DNA of 64,000 nt from AC-32 sp963772975 (lineage in GTDB: Bacteria; Actinomycetota; Thermoleophilia; Gaiellales; Gaiellaceae), in assembly GCA_963772975.1 (NCBI GenBank), contig CAVYZH010000009.1:21769-85768 (forward strand). The letters are read 5' to 3'. Positions 1-7,291 of this stretch are shown here, one piece after another. Both the position numbers and the translations under genes were made by a program. A model generated the notes under the pieces. It saw nothing but the letters and a program-made list of their open reading frames with translations, was not told the DNA's origin and made no database searches. Within the stretch, counting starts at the first letter, position 1. Each line of letters starts with the position of its first letter.

Positions 1-935
1 ACGCGCCCGATCCGACCGTCGCGATCCTCGACTCCACGCGCGCGGGCGAGAGCTACGAAGGCGTGCCGGTCGTTGCCACCGTCGAGGAGGGTCTGCAGTA
101 CGGGCCGACGACCGCCGTCGTCGGGGTCGCCACCCAGGGCGGCCGCTTCCCGCCCGCCTGGCGCGAGCTGCTGAAGCAGTCGATCGCGGCCGGGCTCGAC
201 CTGGAGAGCGGCCTGCACGAGTTCGTCGGCGAGGACGAGGAGCTGGTTGCGCTCGCGCGCGAGCACGGCGTCGAGCTGCGCGACCTGCGCAAGCCGCCGC
301 CCGACCTGAACGTCCCGACCGGCGAGAATCTGCAGCTCACGGCGCGGATCGTCTTGACCGTCGGCTCCGACTGCGCGATCGGGAAGAAGACGGTCGCGCT
401 CGAGCTCGACCTCGAAGCACGCCGCCGCGGCATGCCGAGCGTCTTCGTCCCGACCGGCCAGACCGGGATCGCGATCGCGGGCTGGGGGATCGCGGTGGAC
501 GCGGTCGTCTCGGACTTCCTGGCGGGCGCGGCCGAGCGGCTGGTGGTCGAGGGCCACCGGCGCGGCGGTGAGCTGCTGTTCGTCGAGGGCCAGGGCTCGC
601 TCGCCCATCCGGCCTACTCGGGCGTCACGCTCGGGCTGATCCACGGCTCGGCGCCGCACGTCTTCGTGCTCTGCCACAAGGCGGGCGCGACCGAGGTCGA
701 GGGCTATCCGGGCTACCCGCTGCCGAGCCTGCCCGAGCTCGTGGAGCTGCACGAGCGGATCGCGTTGCCGCTGCGGCCTGCACGAGTTGCCTGCGTCGCG
801 CTGAACACGGGCGAGCTGGACGAGCCCGCCGCGCGGGCCGCGATCGAGCAGACGGCGGAGGAGACCGGCCTCCCGGCGGATGACCCAGTTAGGTTCGGCG
901 CCGGCCGGCTGCTAGAGGCAGTCTTGAAGGACTAA
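1..935 (+). CDS. DUF1611 family protein (DgcN-like), 5' truncated
   Basis: The reading frame is open to the left edge of the window, so the true start lies upstream; the first visible start-type codon (GTG at 63) is internal. The fragment has the DUF1611 layout: an N-terminal Rossmann-like part, then a P-loop-like GSDCAIGKKT motif near visible residue 120, and the family signature EGQGSLAHPAYSGVTL followed by LIHGSAPH. Members were long described only as putative NAD-dependent epimerases. Some (DgcN) act with a dipeptide-epimerase-like partner in D-glutamate use; that partner would lie upstream and cannot be seen. The family call is firm, the biochemical role is inference. Confidence 0.85.
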   Translation, partial: APDPTVAILDSTRAGESYEGVPVVATVEEGLQYGPTTAVVGVATQGGRFPPAWRELLKQSIAAGLDLESGLHEFVGEDEELVALAREHGVELRDLRKPPPDLNVPTGENLQLTARIVLTVGSDCAIGKKTVALELDLEARRRGMPSVFVPTGQTGIAIAGWGIAVDAVVSDFLAGAAERLVVEGHRRGGELLFVEGQGSLAHPAYSGVTLGLIHGSAPHVFVLCHKAGATEVEGYPGYPLPSLPELVELHERIALPLRPARVACVALNTGELDEPAARAAIEQTAEETGLPADDPVRFGAGRLLEAVLKD

Positions 936-1000
936 GGAGCCTCTTCCCACATGCCGAAGAACGTGTGAACCTACTAGCCGCCGATCGAGGAGGAACGAGA

Positions 1001-2530
1001 GTGACGAGGACCAGGGGACTACTGCTGTGCGCGTGCGCGGTGCTGGCGTGCGCTGCCGCAGGATCCGCGCGAGCGGGGCTGGACGTGGGGGTGACCGAGG
1101 ACGCAGGCAAGACCGGCGACGGCGGTGCCACGTTCTTCGCCACGCTCAACGACGTCGGCCTGAAGGTGAACCGCGTCTCGATCAACTGGGACGCCGCCAA
1201 CCCGACCGCGATCGGAGGGCAGGACGAGATCGCCTCCTGGATGCCGCAGGCCCAGGCCGCGGGCACGCGGATCATCTTCGCGGTCTCGCCGCTGAGGGCC
1301 GCAGACCTGACGGCGACCCCCGACGCGAAGACAAAATTCGCGTCCTTCCTGACCCTGCTGGCGACGACCTTTCCGACGGTGAAGGACTACGTGATCGGCA
1401 ACGAGCCGAACCAGCCGTACTTCTGGGTGCCACAGTACTCGGGCACGGGCAAGCCGCTCGCCGCCGCGCAGTACCTGCCGGTGCTCGCGGCCTCCTACGA
1501 CGCACTGAAGGCGGTCGACCCGGCGATCAACGTGATCGGCATCGGTCTCTCGCCGCGCGGCAACGACCAGCCGTTCGGGAAGAGCAACCGCTCGCGCTCG
1601 CCGGTCCGCTTCCTGCACGATCTCGGGGTCGCGTACCGGGCGAGCCACCGCCCGAAGCCCTTGATGGACGAGCTCGCCTTCCACCCGTATCCGCAGCCCC
1701 AGCAGGGGCCGCCGAGCGTGCGTTACGCGTGGCCGACGGCCGGCCTCGCGAACCTCGACCGCATCAAGCAGGCGGTCTGGGACGCGTTCAACGGCACCGC
1801 GCAGCCGACCTTCCCGGAGTCCGGCAAGTCATTGTTCAAGCCGCTCAAGTTCGACCTGGACGAGGTCGGCTGGCAGGTCGCGCCGCTGCCGGCGCTGGCG
1901 TCGCTCTACACCGGCGTCGAGACGCCCGGCCTGAAGCTGATCAGCGAGGACGACCAGGCTGCGTACTACCGCGACACGGTCACGCTCGCCGAGTGCGACC
2001 CCGGCGTGCGGATGCTCAGCTTCTTCCACCTCGTCGACGAGACCGACCTCGGCCGCTGGCAAAGCGGGCTCGAGCGTGCCGACGGCTCGCACCGGCCCTC
2101 CTACGAGGCCGTCAAGCAGGTGCTCGCCCAGAGCCACGGCAACTGCCAGACGACGCCCGTCAAGTGGCGTCACGTGACCGCCGTCGTGCTCCCGGCCGTG
2201 GCGTGGGGGAGCCTCAAGCCGCAGCCGCTGAAGCGCACCCGCTGGAGCTTCACCGCCGGCGCGGGCGAGGAGGCGGACTTCCGCGCCGGGCTCTTCAAGG
2301 CCGGCCCCTCGAAGGCCGTGCTCGGCAAGCGCCTCGCCGCCGGCAAGCCGAAGCCGGTGCTCTCCGCGCGCGGGGTGATCAAGGCGAGCACGCGGCTCGT
2401 GTCCTTTCCGACGCGCCGGCTGCGGCCCGGCCTCTACGTCTATGCGATCCGGATGAGCGCCACCATGAACTCCAAGCGTGTGAGCATCCTCGTCAGCCGG
2501 CCCTTCCGCGTCGGCACCCGCAAGAAGTGA
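1001..2530 (+). CDS. secreted glycoside-hydrolase-like protein (clan GH-A fold)
   Basis: Start chosen at GTG 1001 because a strong GAGGAGGA lies at 987-994; an in-frame GTG at 965 has no such site. The 509-residue product opens with a signal peptide (charged MTRTRG, hydrophobic stretch, AxA-type end near residue 25). The body looks like a TIM-barrel glycosidase: an N-E-P motif puts a likely acid/base Glu at about residue 135, and DEVGWQ gives a likely nucleophile Glu at about 288, the pattern of clan GH-A enzymes. The last ~120 residues form a separate, probably beta-rich domain. Substrate cannot be told from sequence. It is translationally coupled to the aminopeptidase that follows. Confidence 0.65.
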   Translation: MTRTRGLLLCACAVLACAAAGSARAGLDVGVTEDAGKTGDGGATFFATLNDVGLKVNRVSINWDAANPTAIGGQDEIASWMPQAQAAGTRIIFAVSPLRAADLTATPDAKTKFASFLTLLATTFPTVKDYVIGNEPNQPYFWVPQYSGTGKPLAAAQYLPVLAASYDALKAVDPAINVIGIGLSPRGNDQPFGKSNRSRSPVRFLHDLGVAYRASHRPKPLMDELAFHPYPQPQQGPPSVRYAWPTAGLANLDRIKQAVWDAFNGTAQPTFPESGKSLFKPLKFDLDEVGWQVAPLPALASLYTGVETPGLKLISEDDQAAYYRDTVTLAECDPGVRMLSFFHLVDETDLGRWQSGLERADGSHRPSYEAVKQVLAQSHGNCQTTPVKWRHVTAVVLPAVAWGSLKPQPLKRTRWSFTAGAGEEADFRAGLFKAGPSKAVLGKRLAAGKPKPVLSARGVIKASTRLVSFPTRRLRPGLYVYAIRMSATMNSKRVSILVSRPFRVGTRKK

Positions 2531-3654
2531 GCGATCCACGCGTCGCCCGCCTGGGCGAGCTCGTCGTGAACTACTCGCTCCGCCTGCAGCCGGGAAAGGT
2601 GCTGCGCATCGACGCGCCGCCGGTGGCGGCACCGCTGGCGATCGAGATCTACCGCGCCGCGCTCGCGGCCGGGGCGCACCCGTACGTCGACCTCCAGCTC
2701 GAGCGGCTGCCGGAGCTGCTGCTCGCCGAGGCCAACGACGACCAGCTCGAGTACGTCTCGCCGATCGCGAAGGCCGAGCTCGAGCTGGTCGACGCGCTCG
2801 TGACGGTCTGGTCGGAGTCGAACACGCGCGCGCTCACCCATGTCGACCCTGAGCGTCACCAGCGGCTGATCGCCGCCTCGCAGGAGCTGGCCAAGCGGCG
2901 CTGGCAGCGGATGTCCGCCGGCGAGCTCGGCTGGCTCGGCGTCCTCTTCCCGACCGAGGCGCACGCGCAGGACGCGCAGATGTCGCTCGACGAGTACGAG
3001 CGGTTCGTGTTCCGCGCCTGCCACGTCGAGGAGCCGGGTGACCCGGTCGTGCACTGGGAAGGCGTCCGCCACGAGCTGCGCGCTCGCGCCGACGCGCTGG
3101 CCGAGGTCCGCGAGCTTCGCATCGTCGGGCCCGGGACCGACCTCAAGGTGGGCGTCGAGGGCCGGCGCTGGCAGCCCGCGGACGGCCGGTACAACATGCC
3201 CGACGGCGAGGTCTACACGAGCCCGCTCGAGACGGTCACCGAGGGCGAGATCAGCTTCACCTACCCCGCGCTCTTCCATGGGCGCGAGGTGACCGGCATC
3301 CGGCTGCGCTTCGAGGGCGGCGCGGTCGTCGAGGCGGAGGCCTCACGCGGAGGCGAGCACCTCGACGCGATGCTCGAGCTGGACGACGGCGCGCGTCGCC
3401 TCGGTGAGGTGGCCTTCGGGCTCAACTACGAGATCGACCGCTTCACCCAGAACACGCTCTTCGACGAGAAGATCGGCGGCACGATGCACGTCGCGCTCGG
3501 CTCGTCCTTCACCGACCTGGGCGGGCTGAACGAGTCGGCGCTGCACTGGGACCTCGTCTGCGACCTGCGCGAGGACGGCGAGGTCTACGCCGACGGCGAG
3601 CTCATCTGGCGGGCCGGGCGCTTCCTGGAGACGGCCGCTCCGGCGCGTGTCTGA
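2527..3654 (+). CDS. aminopeptidase, M29 family (AmpS/AmpT-like)
   Basis: GTG at 2527 overlaps the stop of the preceding gene (GTGA), which fixes the start and gives 375 residues, the usual M29 size. M29 enzymes are cytoplasmic dimetal exopeptidases that remove N-terminal residues from peptides. The metal and catalytic signatures are in the right order: MPDGEVYTSP with its Glu, the conserved FDEKIGGTMHVALG block carrying Glu and His, and the C-terminal HWDLVCDL with His and Asp. There is no signal peptide. Coupling to a secreted glycosidase-like gene suggests joint expression, but no shared function is evident. Confidence 0.9.
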   Translation: MSDPRVARLGELVVNYSLRLQPGKVLRIDAPPVAAPLAIEIYRAALAAGAHPYVDLQLERLPELLLAEANDDQLEYVSPIAKAELELVDALVTVWSESNTRALTHVDPERHQRLIAASQELAKRRWQRMSAGELGWLGVLFPTEAHAQDAQMSLDEYERFVFRACHVEEPGDPVVHWEGVRHELRARADALAEVRELRIVGPGTDLKVGVEGRRWQPADGRYNMPDGEVYTSPLETVTEGEISFTYPALFHGREVTGIRLRFEGGAVVEAEASRGGEHLDAMLELDDGARRLGEVAFGLNYEIDRFTQNTLFDEKIGGTMHVALGSSFTDLGGLNESALHWDLVCDLREDGEVYADGELIWRAGRFLETAAPARV

Positions 3655-3753
3655 CCGGCTGCGTCGCCTCGCCCGACCGTGATCCAGGGAACGATGAACC
3701 ACGCCGCCCCCTAGAGAATCAGGGCCAAACGGTGCAGAGGTGATGCAGAGACC

Positions 3754-3782
3754 TTGACACGAACAGACGTTCGCTCTACCAT
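3754..3782 (+). promoter_or_regulatory. sigma-70-type promoter of the LysM gene
   Basis: TTGACA at 3754-3759 and TACCAT at 3777-3782 are separated by exactly 17 bases. The predicted transcription start is near 3789-3792, almost on the ATG at 3792, so the transcript should be leaderless or nearly so. The spacer contains a complete LexA operator, giving direct occlusion of RNA polymerase by the repressor. Confidence 0.8.
3760..3773. promoter_or_regulatory. LexA operator (SOS box) 1
   Basis: CGAACAGACGTTCG is a perfect CGAAC-N4-GTTCG palindrome, the LexA binding site of Gram-positive bacteria including Actinobacteria. It fills the promoter spacer between the -35 and -10 hexamers of the LysM gene. 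Confidence 0.9.
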
Positions 3783-3784
3783 GG

Positions 3785-3798
3785 CGAACACATGTTCG
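3785..3798. promoter_or_regulatory. LexA operator (SOS box) 2, overlapping the start codon
   Basis: CGAACACATGTTCG is a second perfect CGAAC-N4-GTTCG palindrome, centred 25 bases after the first. The ATG of the LysM gene (3792-3794) lies inside it. Two perfect boxes over promoter and start predict tight repression and strong induction on DNA damage. Confidence 0.88.
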
Positions 3799-4040
3799 GG
3801 AAGATCCTCCTCATTGCGGCCCTCGCGCTGATCGCCTGGGCCGCGCTCGCCAGGGCCTCGCACGGCGCGGGCCCGGAGCAGCGGTACACGGTCAAGGCGG
3901 GCGACACGCTCTGGACGATCGCGACGACGCACTACGCGGGCGACCCGCGTGACGCGATCTACCGCATAGACCACCGCAACCACCTCGTCGGGAGCGTGCT
4001 CGTGCCGGGCCAGCGGCTGGTGCTGCCCTCAGCCGGGTAG
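3792..4040 (+). CDS. SOS-controlled membrane-anchored LysM protein (YneA-like division inhibitor candidate)
   Basis: An 82-residue protein with one N-terminal membrane segment (residues 4-22) and one LysM domain (about 31-78: RYTVKAGDTLWTIA through VPGQRLVLP). LysM binds peptidoglycan, so the domain should face the wall. This is the same layout as Bacillus YneA and the mycobacterial Rv2719c-type protein, which are SOS-induced and delay cell division. Here too the gene sits under LexA operators (3760-3773 and 3785-3798). Start ATG 3792 keeps the whole transmembrane helix; translation probably begins at or near the 5' end of the mRNA. Its 3' end overlaps the convergent SnoaL-like gene by 12 bases. 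Sequence identity to YneA is not claimed; the role is inferred from architecture plus regulation. Confidence 0.85.
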   Translation: MFGKILLIAALALIAWAALARASHGAGPEQRYTVKAGDTLWTIATTHYAGDPRDAIYRIDHRNHLVGSVLVPGQRLVLPSAG

Positions 4041-4472
4041 CGGCAGGCCCGCGGTGTAGACGCGCTCGCCGGTGAACAACCGGCGCTCACGGTCCCACGG
4101 GAAGAAGATGGTCACCTTCCAGGCGAGCCGCTCGCCGGTGGGCGGGACGCTGAGCCACTCGGCTTCGTGCGTGCCGGTCACGTTGGCCTCCTCGCACACG
4201 CCCTGCGGGCCGATCACGATGTCGGTCAGGTCGAAGTGGATGTCGGGAAACGAGCCGAGCAGGCCACCGTAGAAGCGGGCCGCGCCCTCGTGCCCCTCCC
4301 AGCGGTGGCCGGTCTGCACGAGCTCGTAGACGCAGTCGTCGGTGAGCGTGGCAAGCAGGCCCGGCAGGTCACGGTTGTCCTCGGCGACGGAGTGGCGCTT
4401 CCAGAGCTCGCGGATCGCGTCGTGCTCGTCCTGCGAGGGCTCGCGGCGGATCAGCTCGCGGACATCGCTCAT
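4029..4472 (-). CDS. SnoaL-like / NTF2-superfamily protein
   Basis: A 147-residue protein with the SnoaL-like ester cyclase pattern. An N-terminal helix (ELWKRHSVAEDNRDLPGLLATL) is followed by DDCVYELVQTGHRWEGHEGAARFY, then strands ending in HEAEWL and a hydrophobic C-terminal sheet. This cone-shaped fold serves isomerases, dehydratases, cyclases and binding proteins, so substrate is unknown. A TAGAGT hexamer (plus-strand 4482-4487, reading leftwards) sits 9 bases before the ATG, suggesting its own near-leaderless promoter. It is convergent with the LysM gene. Confidence 0.75.
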   Translation of the reverse strand: MSDVRELIRREPSQDEHDAIRELWKRHSVAEDNRDLPGLLATLTDDCVYELVQTGHRWEGHEGAARFYGGLLGSFPDIHFDLTDIVIGPQGVCEEANVTGTHEAEWLSVPPTGERLAWKVTIFFPWDRERRLFTGERVYTAGLPLPG

Positions 4473-4583
4473 GCGGGCTCGACTCTACTCAGACCGCGCG
4501 CCGCAGCGGCTCGTCGAGCCCGAGCTGGTCCGGCAGGAGCGCCGCCGCGCTCCGGCGACGAGCGCTGCTTCTTCAAACCCTCC

Positions 4584-4589
4584 TAGACT
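4584..4589 (+). promoter_or_regulatory. -10 element of rnz
   Basis: TAGACT ends 7 bases before the GTG at 4597, so transcription would start on or next to the start codon. No convincing -35 hexamer is visible and there is no Shine-Dalgarno sequence. Confidence 0.5.
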
Positions 4590-4596
4590 CCCAGCC

Positions 4597-5592
4597 GTGG
4601 ACCTCGACCTCGTCTTCTTCGGCACCTCGGGCTCTGTCCCGACGGCCCAGCGCGCCCCCTCGGCACTGCTCCTGCGGCGTGGCGGCGAGCGGCTGTTGTT
4701 CGATTGCGGCGAGGGCACGCAGCGGCAGATGTTGCGCTCGACGGTCGGCCTCGTCGAGCTGCGAGAGGTGTTCATCTCGCACTTCCACGCCGATCACTAC
4801 CTCGGCCTGCCCGGGATGCTGAAGACGTTCGCGCTCCGCGGGCGTGAGCTCCCGCTGACGATCTACGGGCCGCCCGGCCTGAAGGAGCTGTTCGGGGCGC
4901 TGCGGCGGATCTTCGGCAAGCTGCCCTACCCGCTCGAGCTGTTGGAGCTGAAGCCCGGCGACGTGCTCGAGCGCGGCGACTACAACCTCGTCACCTTCCC
5001 GGTCGCCCACGCGGTGCAGTCGCTCGGCTTCGCGCTGGTCGAGCACCCGCGGCCCGGCCGCTTCGACGTCGACGCTGCGGACGCGCTCGGCGTGCCCAGC
5101 GGGCCGGCGCGCGGTCTGCTCCAGGCCGGCGAGTCGATCACGCTCGAGGACGACCGCGTCGTCACCCCGGACGAGGTACTCGGGCCGCCGCGCCCGGGGC
5201 GTCGGGTCGTGCTCAGCGGCGACACCGGGCCCTCGGCCACCGTGCTCGAGGCCGCGCGCGGGGCGGAAGTGCTCGTCCACGAGGCGACGTTCCTCGAGGA
5301 GGAACGCGAGCGTGCGCAGGAGACCGGGCACGCGACCGCGCTCGAGGCGGCCGAGCTCGCGCGCGAGGCGGAGGTCGGCCTGCTCGCGCTGACGCACCTC
5401 TCGAATCGCTACTTCGGGCCCGAGGCAGCGCGCGAGGCACGTACGATCTTCCCCGAGACCGTGGTGCCGAAAGACTTCGACGTAATCGACGTGCCGTTCC
5501 CCGAGCGGGGCTCGCCGCGTCTCGTCAAGGGCGGCGTGGTGCAGCAGCGCGAGGCGGAGCAGCCCGAGCCTGCGCCGGAGGCCGTTACGTGA
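4597..5592 (+). CDS. rnz: ribonuclease Z (tRNA 3' endonuclease)
   Basis: Start GTG 4597 begins exactly at the family N-terminus (MDLDLVFFGTSGSVPT); the frame is open further upstream but that part is not protein-like. The 331-residue metallo-beta-lactamase-fold enzyme has the zinc motif HFHADH at about residues 62-67, DCGEGTQRQ upstream of it, and the later ligands in SGDTGPS and the C-terminal LTHLS. RNase Z cleaves tRNA precursors 3' of the discriminator base. It stands alone; its stop codon is embedded in copy A of the dispersed repeat. Confidence 0.93.
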   Translation: MDLDLVFFGTSGSVPTAQRAPSALLLRRGGERLLFDCGEGTQRQMLRSTVGLVELREVFISHFHADHYLGLPGMLKTFALRGRELPLTIYGPPGLKELFGALRRIFGKLPYPLELLELKPGDVLERGDYNLVTFPVAHAVQSLGFALVEHPRPGRFDVDAADALGVPSGPARGLLQAGESITLEDDRVVTPDEVLGPPRPGRRVVLSGDTGPSATVLEAARGAEVLVHEATFLEEERERAQETGHATALEAAELAREAEVGLLALTHLSNRYFGPEAAREARTIFPETVVPKDFDVIDVPFPERGSPRLVKGGVVQQREAEQPEPAPEAVT

Positions 5593-5665
5593 GGCGTCGC
5601 ATGCGATGCCGACTCCAGGACGCGCGGGCTCGGCCCGTGTGTCCGTCTGCAATGACCGGTCGATG
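5591..5665 (+). repeat. dispersed double-hairpin element, copy A
   Basis: Two adjacent stem-loops start on the rnz stop codon. Stem 1 pairs 5593-5600 with 5603-5610 (8 bp, one G-U). Stem 2 pairs 5618-5628 with 5634-5644 (11 bp, two G-U). A single-stranded tail at 5645-5665 follows. The same arrangement occurs at 53734-53805, with 19 of 21 tail bases identical. The sequence differences between copies inside the stems are all wobble-for-Watson-Crick changes. There is no T-run, so it is not a plain terminator. Confidence 0.8.
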
Positions 5666-5689
5666 CGCGGTCGGTGAGGACGAATCCCG

Positions 5690-5923
5690 TTGACCGCCCT
5701 CGTCCAGGTTGCGCTCGCCGAGACCGTCGCGGAGGGCGAGGAGATCGAGGCGATCCTCCGAGACGCCGGGATCGAAGTCGAGCTCGAGAGCGCGGTCGAT
5801 CACCACCCGCGCGAGATCGACGACACGCCGCTGAAGGTGTTCGTCCCGGAGGACCAGCTAGAGGCCGCCCGGGAGGCGATCGAGTCGATGACCGAGCCCG
5901 ACGATCCAATCGCCGACGCCTGA
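5690..5923 (+). CDS. DUF2007 small putative signal-transducing protein
   Basis: A 77-residue protein beginning at TTG 5690, preceded by GGTGAGGA at 5673-5680. DUF2007 proteins are small single ferredoxin-like domains of unknown function. Here LVQVALAETVAEGEEIEAILRDAGIEVEL is the first beta-alpha-beta unit and LKVFVPEDQLEAAREAIESM the second. The methyltransferase frame opens before this gene ends, so the two are probably co-translated. Family assignment is fairly firm, role unknown. Confidence 0.75.
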   Translation: MTALVQVALAETVAEGEEIEAILRDAGIEVELESAVDHHPREIDDTPLKVFVPEDQLEAAREAIESMTEPDDPIADA

Positions 5924-6020
5924 TTTTTCGGCGCGCGCGGCCGTCTACGACCGGCTGCGCCCGTACGACGCGGACGTCGCGGCGACGCTGATCCGCGAGG
6001 CCGACCTGACCGGCCGGCGC

Positions 6021-6629
6021 GTGCTCGACATCGGTTGCGGCACCGGCCGCTTCCTGGCTCAGCTCACGGAGGTGGCGAAGGCCTGGGGCGTCGACCGCTC
6101 GCCCGAGATGCTGGCCGTCGCCCGCTCGCGCGTCGGCGGCGCCGGCTTGAAACTCGGCTCGGCCGAGCAGCTGCCGTTCAAGGACGGCTGGTTCGAGCGG
6201 GCGACGATGTGGCTCGTCGCGCACCTGGTCGACCGGCCGCGCGCGTTCGCCGAGGCGGCGCGCGTGCTGGAGCCGGGCGGCCGCTTCGCGGTCGCCACCT
6301 TCGACCCGTCCCACTTCCACGCGTTCTGGCTGAACGAGCTCTTCCCGTCGATGGAGGCTGTCGATCGTGAGCGCTTCCCGAGTGCGGACGAGCTCACGGC
6401 CGGGCTCGCCGGCTTCGCGGAGGTGCGTCTTACGCGGCTCTCGCAGACCGGTTCACTTGCCCGGGCCGACGCGCTCGAGCGGATCCGCGGCAAGCACATC
6501 TCGACCTTCGACCTGATCTCCAAGGAGGAGTACCAGGGGGGCCTGGAGCGGGCCGAGCGCGAGCTTCCGGAGCAGGTCGACTACCGCGTCGAGTGGCTTA
6601 TCGCGGTTGCCGTCCGGACGCCCGTATAG
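6021..6629 (+). CDS. class I SAM-dependent methyltransferase (start uncertain)
   Basis: The SAM-binding motif I, VLDIGCGTGRF, begins right at the first available start codon (GTG 6021). The usual preceding helix of this family (FSARAVYDRLRPYD) is encoded in the same frame at 5925-5969 but has no ATG, GTG or TTG; the frame stays open back to a TGA at 5889. The real protein therefore probably starts near 5900-5925, by a non-canonical start, a frameshift from the DUF2007 gene, or behind a sequencing indel. The 6021 coordinate is only the conservative choice. Other parts look intact: LGSAEQLPF (motif II region), WLVAHLVDRPRAFAEAARVLEPGG. Substrate unknown. Confidence 0.75.
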   Translation: MLDIGCGTGRFLAQLTEVAKAWGVDRSPEMLAVARSRVGGAGLKLGSAEQLPFKDGWFERATMWLVAHLVDRPRAFAEAARVLEPGGRFAVATFDPSHFHAFWLNELFPSMEAVDRERFPSADELTAGLAGFAEVRLTRLSQTGSLARADALERIRGKHISTFDLISKEEYQGGLERAERELPEQVDYRVEWLIAVAVRTPV

Positions 6630-6650
6630 TCTCTCGCACCGATCAGTACC

Positions 6651-6683
6651 CCTTTAACCCGGTCCCGTGAGGCCGAGAAGGAG
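6651..6683 (+). promoter_or_regulatory. PyrR-binding RNA hairpin masking the pyrR ribosome binding site
   Basis: GGTC (6661-6664) pairs with GGCC (6671-6674) around hexaloop CCGTGA. This matches the PyrR binding-loop consensus CNGNGA. A lower stem pairs CCTT (6651-6654) with AAGG (6678-6681) across an internal loop. AAGG is the 5' part of the AAGGAG ribosome binding site at 6678-6683. The design resembles mycobacterial pyr leaders, where UMP-bound PyrR represses translation rather than causing attenuation. There is no terminator hairpin in this short leader. Confidence 0.65.
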
Positions 6684-6689
6684 TCGAAG

Positions 6690-7291
6690 GTGAGCATCGC
6701 CCTGAACGCGCCCTGAGCGCGAACATCTCTGCAGCGACGACTGTCCTCGATGCCGAGGCGATCTCGAAGGCGATCACGCGCATCGCGCACGAGATCGTCG
6801 AGGGCAACGCCGACCTCGCCACGGTCGCCCTCGTCGGCATCCACACGCGCGGCGTACCGCTCGCGCAGCGTCTGCGCCGCCGAATCGAGGAGCTGAGCGA
6901 CACCGAGGTCGCCTTCGGCCAGCTGGACATCACCTTTCACCGCGACGATGTGCACGTGCGCGGAGGGGAGGCGCCGAGGCACCCACAGCCGCTCGTGCGC
7001 TCGACCGCGCTCGACTTCCCGCTCGAGGGGATGACGGTCGTGCTCGTCGACGACGTCCTCTACACCGGTCGCACGATCCGCGCGGCCATCGATGCGCTCT
7101 TCGGCTACGGCCGCCCCGAGCGCGTGCAGCTGGCCGTGCTTGCCGACCGCGGCCACCGCGAGCTCCCCATCCGCCCGGATTACGTCGGCAAGAACCTGCC
7201 CACCGCCCGCGACGAGCGCATCCAGGTCGAGCTCGTCGAGGTGGACGAAATCGATCGCGTCCTGCTCGTGACCAAGGAGAACAATGGGTGA
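6690..7291 (+). CDS. pyrR: bifunctional pyr operon regulator / uracil phosphoribosyltransferase (frameshifted)
   Basis: PyrR binds pyr mRNA when UMP is high and can also make UMP from uracil and PRPP. The start is GTG 6690, 6 bases after AAGGAG (6678-6683). The first eight codons (MSIALNAP) run into a TGA at 6714. The body, from LSANISAATTVLDAEAIS onward, is in the -1 frame, which has no start codon of its own. One C missing from the CCC at 6711-6713 explains this. The PRPP-binding loop VVLVDDVLYTGRTIRAA, DITFHRDD and the C-terminal PTARDERIQVEL are all intact. With the base restored the protein is about 200 residues, slightly longer than typical PyrR. It overlaps pyrB by 8 bases. Confidence 0.88.

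Noticed and set aside
1027..2526. Open frame extending the M29 aminopeptidase 500 codons upstream
   Set aside because: The extension is antiphase to the secreted glycosidase gene, which has a signal peptide and strong ribosome binding site. The real start is GTG 2527.
6690..6716. Programmed frameshift or regulatory leader peptide in pyrR as the main explanation
   Set aside because: Six other genes in the window have the same type of single-base break, so a missing C is more likely; kept as a secondary possibility only.
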